Shown: positions 1 to 7,261 of the stretch, one piece after another
Numbering within the stretch: the first letter of the stretch is position 1
Layout of the letters: the number at the start of each line of letters is the position of its first letter
From: Desulfonatronum thioautotrophicum
GTDB lineage: Bacteria > Desulfobacterota > Desulfovibrionia > Desulfovibrionales > Desulfonatronaceae
Reading direction: 5' to 3'
Length of the DNA stretch: 64,000 nt
Assembly (NCBI RefSeq): GCF_000934745.1
Contig: NZ_JYNO01000001.1
Span: 372,001-436,000 of the forward strand
Made by a program: the position numbers and the translations under genes
The notes under the pieces: generated by a model
Told to the model about the DNA's origin: nothing
Database searches by the model: none
Seen by the model: the letters and a program-made list of their open reading frames with translations, nothing else

Positions 1-43
1 GCCATTTTTTTGCGCTCCAAGCAAACCTGCCGAACTGGCCTGC

Positions 44-175
44 TCATTCTCGCAGCACCGCCCGCCTGAACGCCTCCACCCCAACCCGCTCCATGAACCG
101 GGCACTGCGCTCTAGGGGTTTGGCATCGGCGGCGTAGACGGTCAGGCAGCTTCGGGTGTTGTCAGATCCAAACAC
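44..175 (-). other. Short ORF or C-terminal remnant at the left edge
   Basis: A GTG-started reading frame of 43 codons overlaps the last 34 bases of the radical SAM gene in another frame. Its last 25 residues (PLERSARFMERV then GVEAFRRAVLRE) look like a real protein C-terminus and recall the ends of nitrite/sulfite-reductase-like proteins. I cannot prove homology, and nothing upstream in this frame is coding. It may be a tiny downstream gene, the scar of a deleted gene, or chance. Confidence 0.2.
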
Positions 176-1524
176 TTGAGCATGCCCATGGCCCAGGGGC
201 AATGTCCGCAGGGAACCGTCGACCCCAGGCAATCGGATTGGAACGGACCACTCAGAGCCCGGGTGTCGCTGCATGGCCCCGTGTTGCAACTGGCACAGGC
301 CGGGTAGCTTCCGTTTCGCGCCTCGGCCCGAAACGCGGCGAATTGTTTGTCCGCCCATATTTCCGCAAGCGGTGCCCCGACCAACGTGCCGAACCGACGG
401 GGCCAGACCTGTTTGGTTAGTCCGTCCTGGGCGCAGGAATAGCGATGCCAGAGAAAGTGACAGGGTGCCACGCGACCGGAAGGATCCACGAAAGCGGTGT
501 CCTGTTCCATGAACGGGCAACGCCGTTCCAGCAGGGCATTGGTCGGAGGCAGTTCCAGGTCGATGCCCAGCTTGTCGGCCTGAGCGCGAGCGGCCTGGAG
601 CACCTCCTCCAGACGGGCCCGAAGCGGACGCTGATTGTCCCAGGTCAGCAGCTTGCGGATATTCATGCTCACCCCCTTGGCCGCTGCTTCGGATTGCATA
701 TCCCGAATCATCTCCACAACCCGGCGCTCCTGGCTGGTCTTGTCGTACTTCCACAAAACGCGGAAATATTCCCGGAGATCCACCCCCTGACGCAGTGCGC
801 GATCCTGCCAGGCCTCAAAAAGCGCCGTGGCCTCGCTGGTGTTCGGGTTGAACAGGCACTGGTCCGCCGCACTTTTGGCAAAGGGCAGCATGTGGCTGAC
901 CAGGACAAAATCCGCACCCTGCTCAGCGGCCCAGTTCACCACCCTTGGAAGTTGCTCGAAGCTGTCACGCAGCAGCACGCACTCCACACCCAGGCGGAAT
1001 GGGCGTGACCCGGTTTCCTTGGCCCGACGCAGATGCTCCATGGCCCGCGACGGCGTACCCGGATGCCCACTGACTGTCGGGAACCCCCGTGAACCTGATT
1101 CACGCCCATGATCGCCCGTGGATACCGAGTCCGCGGAAACACAGACCACGTCCAGGCCGGCCTCCATCAGAGCCGATGCCCGAGCCGCGGTCAGTGCCAG
1201 TCCGTTGGTCTGAAAACCGATCCGTCCATGATCCGGCATACTCTGCCGGGCAAAAGCGACCATTTCCTCCAGATCCGGATGGAGAAGCGGCTCCCCGATG
1301 CCGTTGAGCACCAGGGAATGGACATGGGCCAGGTCCGGACCCAATCTTCGGAAGACTTCCAGCGATACATCCTGTTCGCCAATCCGGTTTCCGGCGGACT
1401 GTTTGACGCACATTCCACAACGCATATTGCACCGGGTGGTGGTTTCCACATGAAGGACTTTGGGATGAGAGGCGGCAGAGTCCTGAAAAGAGGTTCTCCA
1501 GGACGGCGCTGGATCGTAAAGCAT
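142..1524 (-). CDS. Radical SAM/SPASM domain protein
   Basis: This is a 460-residue radical S-adenosylmethionine enzyme. The cluster motif CNMRCGMC (Cys near residues 32, 36, 39) is followed by the NGIGEPLLHPD segment typical of the radical SAM barrel. The last 110 residues are a Cys-rich SPASM region (CPFMEQ, CHFLW, CASCNTGPC, CGHCPW) expected to bind auxiliary 4Fe-4S clusters. SPASM proteins modify peptides or act as anaerobic sulfatase-maturase-like enzymes; the substrate cannot be read here. The ATG at 1524 is preferred over an upstream TTG because AAGGGG lies 9 bases before it. A 14-bp FNR-like palindrome sits 60 bases upstream and is shared with the ferredoxin gene at 5085. Confidence 0.85.
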   Translation of the reverse strand: MLYDPAPSWRTSFQDSAASHPKVLHVETTTRCNMRCGMCVKQSAGNRIGEQDVSLEVFRRLGPDLAHVHSLVLNGIGEPLLHPDLEEMVAFARQSMPDHGRIGFQTNGLALTAARASALMEAGLDVVCVSADSVSTGDHGRESGSRGFPTVSGHPGTPSRAMEHLRRAKETGSRPFRLGVECVLLRDSFEQLPRVVNWAAEQGADFVLVSHMLPFAKSAADQCLFNPNTSEATALFEAWQDRALRQGVDLREYFRVLWKYDKTSQERRVVEMIRDMQSEAAAKGVSMNIRKLLTWDNQRPLRARLEEVLQAARAQADKLGIDLELPPTNALLERRCPFMEQDTAFVDPSGRVAPCHFLWHRYSCAQDGLTKQVWPRRFGTLVGAPLAEIWADKQFAAFRAEARNGSYPACASCNTGPCSDTRALSGPFQSDCLGSTVPCGHCPWAMGMLKCLDLTTPEAA

Positions 1525-1583
1525 AGGTCGGTTCCCCTTGTTGATGGTTTCCACCAACCCTACACCAACGCCGCGGATGATCC

Positions 1584-1597
1584 TTGACCTGGATCAA
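1584..1597 (-). promoter_or_regulatory. FNR/HcpR-like operator upstream of the radical SAM gene
   Basis: TTGACCTGGATCAA is an imperfect palindrome with half-sites TTGAC/T and ATCAA/GTCAA spaced as in CRP/FNR-family sites. Its exact reverse complement occurs at 4976-4989 upstream of the ferredoxin gene. The position, centred about 66 bases before the start codon, suits an activator site. The regulator (FNR, HcpR or another family member) is an inference. Confidence 0.55.
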
Positions 1598-1972
1598 TTT
1601 CTGGCGGTCGTGATACGAATGAGCCGAGAGAGTTCCGAGTATTTCCGGGTGTTCCGTCGGCTGATCCGGTTGTATTTTAGCCGCAAGGGCGGCCTACCCG
1701 CATTTCTTATGGAAACGGAAATTGATCCCGCAACGGTTGATGTTTCCGTTGCAAGACGGATATAGGCAGGCCAAGCAGGTCGCAGCGGCTAATCACGCTG
1801 TTTTTTTCGTACAATGGTGCTTATCCGGCCGGACTTTCTGGGCGCCCGCCCCGTGCTCATCGACATCCTTTCCTTCCTGGAACACAAGGCTCCGGAACCA
1901 GATGCCCGTTCCGCGGCGGAAATCCTGGGGGCGAGGTTGAAGAATTTGCGGGCGCTGGGGCAGTAGGTTTTC
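1598..1972. other. Intergenic stretch with a possible C-terminal gene remnant
   Basis: No convincing gene fills this stretch. A plus-strand ATG frame at 1814-1966 encodes 50 residues (DFLGARPVLIDIL, then SAAEILGARLKNL) with protein-like composition and third-position GC bias. It has no ribosome-binding site, so it may be the tail of a lost gene. The rest shows nothing recognisable. Confidence 0.3.
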
Positions 1973-2075
1973 GCCGGATGCGGCTGTCGCCTTATCCGGC
2001 CTACCTTGAAACCGCCTGGATCAGGAGCAAAGGCAATGTATTCTCGCAGGCCGGATAAACGAAGCGCATCCGGCA
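1973..2075. repeat. REP-like palindromic pair, copy 1
   Basis: Two inverted units, GCCGGATGCGG...CTTATCCGGCC at 1973-2003 and AGGCCGGATAA...GCGCATCCGGC at 2048-2074, lie head to head about 45 bases apart. The same arrangement, with the same spacer text (CTTGAA, CTGGATCA, GCAAAGGCAATG), recurs at 2876-2986. Together they bracket the higBA module. The units closely resemble enterobacterial REP/BIME sequences. Confidence 0.75.
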
Positions 2076-2082
2076 GGATGGG

Positions 2083-2418
2083 CTATTCGAATGCGAGCTG
2101 GAAATGCCCTACAGGCGACGTGGCGGGCTTGACCCGGATTTCAATGTCATAGCCCAGACGGTTCAGGCAATCCATCAATTTTCGTTCCGAAAATTTGGCC
2201 AGATTGCCGCGCATCATTTCTGAAACCCTGGGTTGCGTGAGCCCCATTTTCGTGGCCGCCTGTTCCTGGGTCAGCCCGTGACGACGAATTGCCTGGATAA
2301 TTTTGACGACAAGTTCCGATTTCAGTTTCAGTTTCTCCGCATCGGGCAAACCGAGATCCGCAAAGATGTTCTCCGAGCCGATCAGGATTTCATGGCCATT
2401 CACGATTTGTTTTTCCAT
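2083..2418 (-). CDS. higA: XRE-family antitoxin of a HigBA-type module
   Basis: This 111-residue protein has a helix-turn-helix of the HigA-like XRE family. The DNA-binding segment reads GLTQEQAATKMGLTQPRVSE at about residues 49-68. In such modules the antitoxin neutralises the toxin and represses its own promoter. It follows the toxin gene directly, the toxin stop codon abutting this start, so the order is toxin first as in higBA loci. The toxin partner is frameshifted, so this antitoxin may now stand alone. Confidence 0.8.
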   Translation of the reverse strand: MEKQIVNGHEILIGSENIFADLGLPDAEKLKLKSELVVKIIQAIRRHGLTQEQAATKMGLTQPRVSEMMRGNLAKFSERKLMDCLNRLGYDIEIRVKPATSPVGHFQLAFE

Positions 2419-2774
2419 TCAACACCTCATTGCAATGTCTTCGGCCATTTTCAATCTGGCCCGGATAAGGTCAATATCGGCTTTGGGCGTTCGAATGCCG
2501 CTTTTGCTCTTTTTCTGGAAACAATGCAGAACAACGACGAAATCCTTAAAGTTGACGGTATACACGGCCCGGTAGGTTCCACCTTCATCACTTTCAAGAA
2601 TCTCAATCACCCCGGCACCTCCAAAACCCTTGAGCACTTTGGCGGCTTCATGCTTTTCACCACACTGGGCCAGGAAAAGCGCATGACCGAAAAAACGGCG
2701 GACTCCTTCGGGAGGTCCGTCAAGTCCTTGTAACTGCTGCCAACCCAGAGCACTTTTTTTAATGACCCGCCCAT
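2419..2774 (-). pseudogene. higB: HigB/Gp49-like toxin gene with a frameshift
   Basis: Read from the ATG at 2774, the first 22 codons give an intact toxin N-terminus (KVLWVGSSYKDLTDLPKE). The remainder continues one base out of register as VRRFFGHALFLAQCGEKH, KVLKGFGGAGVIEILES and TYRAVYTVNF to the stop at 2419. The switch falls at about 2702-2703, where one G appears lost between the KE and VRR codons. The joined product would be about 118 residues, the normal size for RelE/HigB-fold mRNA interferases of phage Gp49 type. No classic slippery heptamer is present, so decay or a sequencing error is likelier than programmed frameshifting. Confidence 0.75.
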
Positions 2775-2875
2775 GACGGGATAATATTCAACCGTTGATA
2801 TATTCCTGCAAGGTGAGCCTGGATGATTAACCCGGGTGATGAAAATGAGGTCCAGGTTTTCGCCTGTAGGCAGAT

Positions 2876-2986
2876 GCCGGATGCGGTTGTCGCCTTATCC
2901 GGCCTACCTTGAATCCGTCTGGATCAAATGCAAAGGCAATGAATTTTCGTTTACGTAGGCCGGATAAGCGAAGCGCATCCGGCATG
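2876..2986. repeat. REP-like palindromic pair, copy 2
   Basis: This is the second copy of the arrangement at 1973-2075. It has GCCGGATGCGG...CTTATCCGGCC at 2876-2905 and TAGGCCGGATAAGCG...GCATCCGGCA at 2956-2984, with related spacer sequence. It lies just upstream of the higBA remnant, so the module is framed by direct copies of one composite repeat. Confidence 0.75.
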
Positions 2987-3009
2987 ACAAGCGAAAACCT
3001 CAACCCAGC

Positions 3010-3390
3010 ATGATAGCCATGATACGATATTTATTTCGTCATCCCAAATTTCCTCTCCTGGTGAAGTCGGACTTTCGCGTCTTTGGCGCATATAATCCGA
3101 AAAAAATCGAAATGATGATTGCAAAAGGTGCCTTCAACAATGATACATTGTACCAAATAATTGACTCGAACGGCGAAGGCTGGTCTTTATACATGAAAAC
3201 CGCGGTCATCAGCCCGCTGTGCATGGAGAAACGTTGGAACAAGCCCAAGATTATAAAATTTTTCAATCATTCATTGGAAAAAGCCGGATTGCCGCAGCGT
3301 TTCGTGGGGCGCAGCCTTTCCAGCAAAAGGCTGGAAAGAGTCATTCTGGAAATCATTGAATTCGAGGATGCTCTGGAAGATCAAGCGTGA
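3010..3390 (+). CDS. Hypothetical protein
   Basis: This 126-residue basic protein is AT-richer than its neighbours. No family was recognised. The N-terminus (MIAMIRYLFRHPKFPLLV) is hydrophobic-basic, and the rest looks like a small alpha/beta protein with no Cys cluster or nucleotide motif. A second possible start is at codon 4. Its stop codon abuts the terminal repeat of a MITE-like element at 3391, so the native 3' end may have been altered by insertion. Base composition and context suggest acquired DNA. Confidence 0.5.
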   Translation: MIAMIRYLFRHPKFPLLVKSDFRVFGAYNPKKIEMMIAKGAFNNDTLYQIIDSNGEGWSLYMKTAVISPLCMEKRWNKPKIIKFFNHSLEKAGLPQRFVGRSLSSKRLERVILEIIEFEDALEDQA

Positions 3391-3615
3391 TATACTGATT
3401 GAGGTTGACTATTCGAATTTGCCGACATTCCAAGAGGAGCATCGCTCTATTTTGGCCTGCGTTGCATCATTTTATGTCGCTCTTATAATTGTTGGGGTGC
3501 GTTTTGCCCAGGGCAACGCCCTGGGTTGTGATGATGCGAAAACAAAAATAACCCTGAAGGGGCGGCCTAAAGGCATCAACGGATTTTTTTCATCGTTTCA
3601 CCCTAAACCAGTATA
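3391..3615 (+). repeat. MITE-like element, copy 1 (225 bp)
   Basis: It begins TATACTGATTGAGGTTGA and ends CCCTAAACCAGTATA, so the termini are imperfect inverted repeats. The centre contains the palindrome CCCAGGGCAACGCCCTGGG. Related copies lie at 55070-55299 and 60972-61247. It encodes no protein. Confidence 0.75.
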
Positions 3616-3626
3616 ACTTCAGTGAC

Positions 3627-4133
3627 ATGGATAGAACCATGACCAAAAAAACCGAGGCCGCGGTAACGGATCGGTCTGTTAGCCCGGGCCGGCGGCACAG
3701 TGTCCCGCAACCCAAACCTGAAGATCTGGTTGCTCTCCTTCAGCCCGTTCTTGCGCGGGAAAACGAGATTGTCGCGGCGTACCTTTTCGGCTCCGCCGCA
3801 AAGGGGCGCATGCGGGCAGGAAGCGACGTCGATGTCGCGATCATTCTGGATGGCCACGAACCCAGGCCGGATCGGAAACGCCTGTTTGACCGGCTTTTGC
3901 CCGTGCTTTGTCGCGCTGTTCGCCATGACGTCCACCTGATCATTCTCAATGACGCATCCTACCTGCTCAGAGCCCAGGTCGTCCACGACGGCCGGCTGAT
4001 CCATGTCGCGGACCCCGAAAAGCTGGCCTGGTTTCGGATGGTCAGTACGGCCTTGTACGCGGAATTCTCTCCCATCCTGGAAAGGACCCGCGCCGGGTTG
4101 CAACGAAAACTGCTGGAGCGTGACCGTGTCTAG
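3627..4133 (+). CDS. mntA: MntA-type nucleotidyltransferase antitoxin
   Basis: This 168-residue minimal nucleotidyltransferase carries the GSX10DXD motif intact (GS at about 55-56, Asp at 67 and 69, within GSAAKGRMRAGSDVDV). In characterised MntA-HepT pairs the transferase AMPylates a Tyr next to the HepT active site and inactivates the toxin. The gene overlaps the HEPN gene that follows by 8 bases, as expected of a co-translated pair. The start could also be the internal ATG four codons later, since neither has a strong ribosome-binding site. Its upstream flank is a MITE. Confidence 0.85.
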   Translation: MDRTMTKKTEAAVTDRSVSPGRRHSVPQPKPEDLVALLQPVLARENEIVAAYLFGSAAKGRMRAGSDVDVAIILDGHEPRPDRKRLFDRLLPVLCRAVRHDVHLIILNDASYLLRAQVVHDGRLIHVADPEKLAWFRMVSTALYAEFSPILERTRAGLQRKLLERDRV

Positions 4134-4539
4134 GAACACCTTGTGGGCCAAGATATCGGCTCTGGAGTTTCATCAGGAGCGGATCAAGGAAAAGAGGAAT
4201 GTGCCCCTGGAAATATTCCTCAAGGATTTGGACCGCCAGGAGAGCGTTTTGTTCAATCTGCAAATGGCCGTTCAGAACTGCATCGACATGGCGGCGCATC
4301 TCGTCAGCGAACAACGGATGGGGCTGGCGGGCAGCACCAACGAACTGTTCTATCTCCTGGAGGAACGGGGTGTTATCGATCCGGAGATGACGGAACGGAT
4401 GGTCCGGGCAGTCGGTTTTCGCAATGTACTCGTCCATGAATACGGCAAAATCGACCTTGAGTTCGTCTTTCGCGCTGCGCACGAAAATCTGGACGACTTG
4501 ATGCTTTTCTCCAATATCGTTGCTGAACGGTTTGGGTAA
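4126..4539 (+). CDS. hepT: HepT-type HEPN toxin (DUF86)
   Basis: This 137-residue HEPN-fold protein carries the complete RX4HXY motif (RNVLVHEY, Arg about 99, His 104, Tyr 106). The Arg-His pair is the ribonuclease centre and the Tyr is the AMPylation target in characterised HepT proteins. I chose the GTG at 4126, inside the mntA stop region, because GGAG lies 7 bases upstream and the longer frame only shadows mntA. With both partners and all motif residues intact, this is the clearest functional toxin-antitoxin pair in the first half of the window. Confidence 0.85.
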   Translation: MSRNTLWAKISALEFHQERIKEKRNVPLEIFLKDLDRQESVLFNLQMAVQNCIDMAAHLVSEQRMGLAGSTNELFYLLEERGVIDPEMTERMVRAVGFRNVLVHEYGKIDLEFVFRAAHENLDDLMLFSNIVAERFG

Positions 4540-4589
4540 CTGCTCGGTGCCTATCTTTCCCGTTACACCAAGCTTCTTCCTGCCACCCC

Positions 4590-4805
4590 ATGACGATCCG
4601 CCGGCTTTCCACCCGCACGCATCGCCTGGATCAGAGCTTCCTGCTCGCCCATCTCCAAGGCGCCTGCACCTACAAACGTATTGCCGGCTATTTCACCAGC
4701 TCGTTGTTTGAGGTGGCTGACGAGATGCTGGAGCTGGATTCTGTTGTAATTATCGTCTGGCAACGTCGATTTCAGTTCCTTCCTGAAGTCGTCCGGTGCG
4801 CTTGA
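4590..4805 (+). pseudogene. N-terminal stub of a helicase/phospholipase D-like protein
   Basis: The frame opens with RLDQSFLLAHLQGACTYKRI then AGYFTSSLFEVADEMLEL. This resembles the start of the PLD-like nuclease plus SNF2-type helicase proteins found in mobile and defence regions. After about 50 residues the similarity stops and the frame ends within 20 codons, whereas such proteins usually exceed 900 residues. It is probably a deletion remnant; the family assignment rests on a short N-terminal pattern. Confidence 0.4.
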
Positions 4806-4906
4806 AAGAAGTCTTCCATATCACGAGTCCGGCTTTGCCTCTTTGGCCCGCTCCGGAAGCCCAATATCCCGAGACGACTGGCCACCAAGAAGATCAAAGA
4901 CAAATG

Positions 4907-4950
4907 GAGGGCTTGAAAGCCTGAGTCGCTTTCAAGCCCTCTCTTTTTTC
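4907..4950 (+). terminator. Rho-independent terminator
   Basis: GAGGGCTTGAAAGC pairs perfectly with GCTTTCAAGCCCTC across a 7-base loop and is followed by TCTTTTTT. It terminates plus-strand transcription of the mntA-hepT region and separates it from the ferredoxin operon. Confidence 0.85.
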
Positions 4951-4975
4951 ATTGCAACTCGCGAATTATCCAAAC

Positions 4976-4989
4976 TTGATCCAGGTCAA
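4976..4989 (+). promoter_or_regulatory. FNR/HcpR-like operator upstream of the ferredoxin operon
   Basis: TTGATCCAGGTCAA is identical to the reverse complement of the site at 1584-1597. A weak -10-like CATACA lies about 30 bases downstream (5012-5017), which would place the operator near -41, the class II activator position of CRP/FNR proteins. The regulator is inferred. Confidence 0.55.
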
Positions 4990-5084
4990 GGCGGCCGGTT
5001 CAGCGATTTGGCATACAGGTCTCACGCGCACGGCGAACCAGGCCCGGCGCGGCATCAAATCGCAACAACAAGGAGAACCTGACC

Positions 5085-5894
5085 ATGACCAGGCAACTGA
5101 GAGATATCGTGCGCATCGACGAAGATCTGTGCGACGGTTGCGGCATCTGCGTGCCCAGCTGCGCCGAGGGAGCCATTGAAATCACTGACGGCAAGGCCAG
5201 ATTGGTGGCCGAGAGGTACTGCGACGGATTGGGCGCCTGCCTGGGGACCTGCCCCAAGGACGCCATCACGGTCATCAAGCGCGAGGCGGATGCCTTTGAT
5301 GAGGAAGCCGTGGAAGAGCGGCTGCATGAACTCAAGGCCGCGGAGTCGGCCCAAGCCGACCAGAAGCCTAACGCTGCACCAACCCTGGGCTGCGGATGCC
5401 CCGGCTCGGCCATGACCACCTTTGCCCCGACCAGGCCATCATCCGGCGTTTCCGCTGCCGCCTCTGGTTCGCGTTCCGGGGAACAGCCGGTCTCGGCCCT
5501 GACCCATTGGCCGGTCCAGATTCGGCTGATTCCGCCGCACGCACCGTTTCTCAAGGGCGCGAATCTGCTGGTGGCCGCGGACTGCGCTCCGGCGGCCTAC
5601 CCGGCCCTGCACCAGGAGCTACTACCCGGCAAGGTGATCATGCTCGGCTGCCCCAAATTCGACGACGCCCAGAGCTATGTTCAACGGTTTGTGGACATCT
5701 TTAACGAAGCCGGCATCAACAGCATCACCGTGCTTTCCATGGAAGTGCCCTGCTGCGCCGGTCTGGCCGAAATCGTTCGTCGGGCCTTGATCGTTTCCGG
5801 CAAGCACATCCCTTATCAGGAAATCGTGATCACCCGCCAAGGCCAAATCGCGCCGCAGGGCAGGGCGGAGTTTAAAGGCATGCAGCCCATTTAA
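5085..5894 (+). CDS. Ferredoxin-like 4Fe-4S protein with a C-terminal extension
   Basis: This 269-residue protein has a standard first cluster motif CDGCGICVPSC near residues 17-27. The second motif, CDGLGACLGTCP, keeps three of four Cys, the second being Leu. A Pro/Ala/Ser-rich linker follows, then a conserved-looking tail with CGCPGSAM, MLGCPKFDDAQ and MEVPCCAGL. A strong AAGGAG lies before the ATG. Related proteins occur in anaerobes near redox-stress genes; the electron partner is unknown. Two cupin genes follow on the same strand, and an FNR/HcpR-like site precedes it, suggesting a redox- or nitrosative-stress operon. Confidence 0.75.
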   Translation: MTRQLRDIVRIDEDLCDGCGICVPSCAEGAIEITDGKARLVAERYCDGLGACLGTCPKDAITVIKREADAFDEEAVEERLHELKAAESAQADQKPNAAPTLGCGCPGSAMTTFAPTRPSSGVSAAASGSRSGEQPVSALTHWPVQIRLIPPHAPFLKGANLLVAADCAPAAYPALHQELLPGKVIMLGCPKFDDAQSYVQRFVDIFNEAGINSITVLSMEVPCCAGLAEIVRRALIVSGKHIPYQEIVITRQGQIAPQGRAEFKGMQPI

Positions 5895-5954
5895 GAGCTG
5901 TTCACGTTGTCCGAAGCAAAAGCAACAACATCCATCAACCCAAGGAGTGCCATC

Positions 5955-6269
5955 ATGAAGAAGATCAATCTGTTCGAAGCCAATGGATTCAACGACCTGG
6001 GCCTGAGCAAGTATCTGGTGCATGACTCGCCCTACTTCAAGATCCTGAACTTCAATTTTCGGGCCGGCCAGCAACTGCCCATCCACTCGCATGACATCGA
6101 AGGGCAGCTTTCCATCCTCGTTGTTGAGGGCGAAGGGGAATTTCTGGCCCAGGACACCACCCTCCCGGCCAAGCCAGGCGACCTCCTGATCTGCGACATC
6201 AGCGTGCCCCACGGCATCAAGGCGACCACGGACATGCGGACGTTGGTGACCATCGCCCCGCCGATCTGA
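5955..6269 (+). CDS. Cupin domain protein
   Basis: This 104-residue single-domain cupin has metal-ligand motifs HSHDIEGQ (about 37-44) in the first conserved box and PGDLLICDISVPHGIKA in the second. AAGGAG lies 7 bases before the ATG. It sits 60 bases after the ferredoxin gene and is probably co-transcribed. The reaction or ligand cannot be inferred; small cupins can be sensors, isomerases or dioxygenases. Confidence 0.8.
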   Translation: MKKINLFEANGFNDLGLSKYLVHDSPYFKILNFNFRAGQQLPIHSHDIEGQLSILVVEGEGEFLAQDTTLPAKPGDLLICDISVPHGIKATTDMRTLVTIAPPI

Positions 6270-6375
6270 TCGCCGTAGACTGACAGCTCCACTTGCGATG
6301 CAGTGGTCCACCGTGTAGCCGAATACCTGTCCGATGTACTCCGACATTTGAACCACAACAAACCGAGGAGGTCCG

Positions 6376-6654
6376 ATGTCCCAGGATATTCAGGTCATAT
6401 CCAATCCCGATGAGGCGGAATTGGCCAAGCTTGGCGTCCGTTCCTGGCCGATCTGGAGCAAGGAGGCTTCAGAGTTTCCCTGGAGCTACGATGAACGGGA
6501 ACAGTGTTATCTGCTGGAGGGGGAAGTGGACGTCACGCCGGATGGCGGCAAGTCCGTGCGCATCCAGGCCGGCGACCTGGTCACCTTCCCTCAAGGCATG
6601 TCCTGCCATTGGCGGATTTTCAAGGATGTGCGCAAGCACTATCAGTTTGGGTAG
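6376..6654 (+). CDS. Cupin protein of the DUF861 type
   Basis: This 92-residue cupin carries the pattern typical of the (S)-ureidoglycine aminohydrolase-like cupin family: WPIWSKEASEFPWSYDE, then CYLLEGEVDVTPDGG, then IQAGDLVTFPQGMSCHW. A strong GAGGAGG precedes the ATG. It is the third gene of the probable ferredoxin-cupin-cupin operon. Family members of this size are often of unknown function, so I do not claim an enzymatic role. Confidence 0.8.
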   Translation: MSQDIQVISNPDEAELAKLGVRSWPIWSKEASEFPWSYDEREQCYLLEGEVDVTPDGGKSVRIQAGDLVTFPQGMSCHWRIFKDVRKHYQFG

Positions 6655-6687
6655 CCGATGAGGGCCTGCACGCCTGGAGTCCGGAAA

Positions 6688-7026
6688 TCAGCGCCGTGAT
6701 CGCTTCCGGCCCGGCGCGCGCAGGCCCCGAAAATCCCGGTTGCGGTAGGTGGTCAGCACTGTCCCGTCACGGGCGCAGACGACCTGGACGCCTTCGTAGG
6801 CGACAAGGTTGACGCCGTGTTTGCGGCACTGCTCGACTTCCTTGCGGCCGATGACGCTGATGGCCGCACCCCGTGTGTAAACGAGGCGGCCGTACTGCAA
6901 CGCCGCATTCACGGCATCGCTGGGAATGGACCGGGCGGTCATCCGCTGCCACGCGTGGCGGGTCAGCGCGGTCTTGGCGGGAGAGGGTTCCTGCCGGAAG
7001 GGAGCGTTGGAGGTTGGCTGTCGCAT
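6688..7026 (-). CDS. DUF4258-like protein
   Basis: About 112 residues from the ATG at 7026, which has AGGAGG 6 bases upstream; a longer frame starts at 7089. The core TRHAWQRMTARSIPSDAV, GRKEVEQ and VVCARDGTVLTTYRN matches the small DUF4258 family, often found in mobile regions and proposed to be RelE-like. No antitoxin partner is next to it. It is convergent with the cupin gene. Confidence 0.6.
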   Translation of the reverse strand: MRQPTSNAPFRQEPSPAKTALTRHAWQRMTARSIPSDAVNAALQYGRLVYTRGAAISVIGRKEVEQCRKHGVNLVAYEGVQVVCARDGTVLTTYRNRDFRGLRAPGRKRSRR

Positions 7027-7111
7027 GAGTGCCTCCTGCATGGTTGAGGGTGGGCATGTCGTGTTCAGCCTGCACCCTCCACCTTGCAAGGATTGTGCTC
7101 AATAACCCTGC

Positions 7112-7235
7112 CAGTCCGTTGAAAAACTCCCAATTGCTGCGTCGCCGCAAAAAGTTCAAAGTCTCACGTATAAATAAATACGCTTCGGCCTTGCACTTTT
7201 TTTGCTCCTTGCACTTGGGATTTTTGAACGGACTG
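7112..7235 (+). repeat. MITE-like element of the CAGTCCGTT family, copy 1
   Basis: The 124-bp unit starts CAGTCCGTTGAAAAACTCCC and ends GGGATTTTTGAACGGACTG, forming imperfect terminal inverted repeats, with the internal marks TTGCTGCGTCGC and TTGCACTT. An inverted, expanded copy lies at 14894-15183. It is non-coding. Confidence 0.75.
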
Positions 7236-7261
7236 AGGATAAGGACTTATTCAACACTCAG

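Noticed and set aside
44-754. A 236-codon minus-strand frame over the radical SAM gene
   Set aside because: Most of it is an off-frame shadow of the SPASM protein; only the last 43 codons are kept, as a low-confidence entry.
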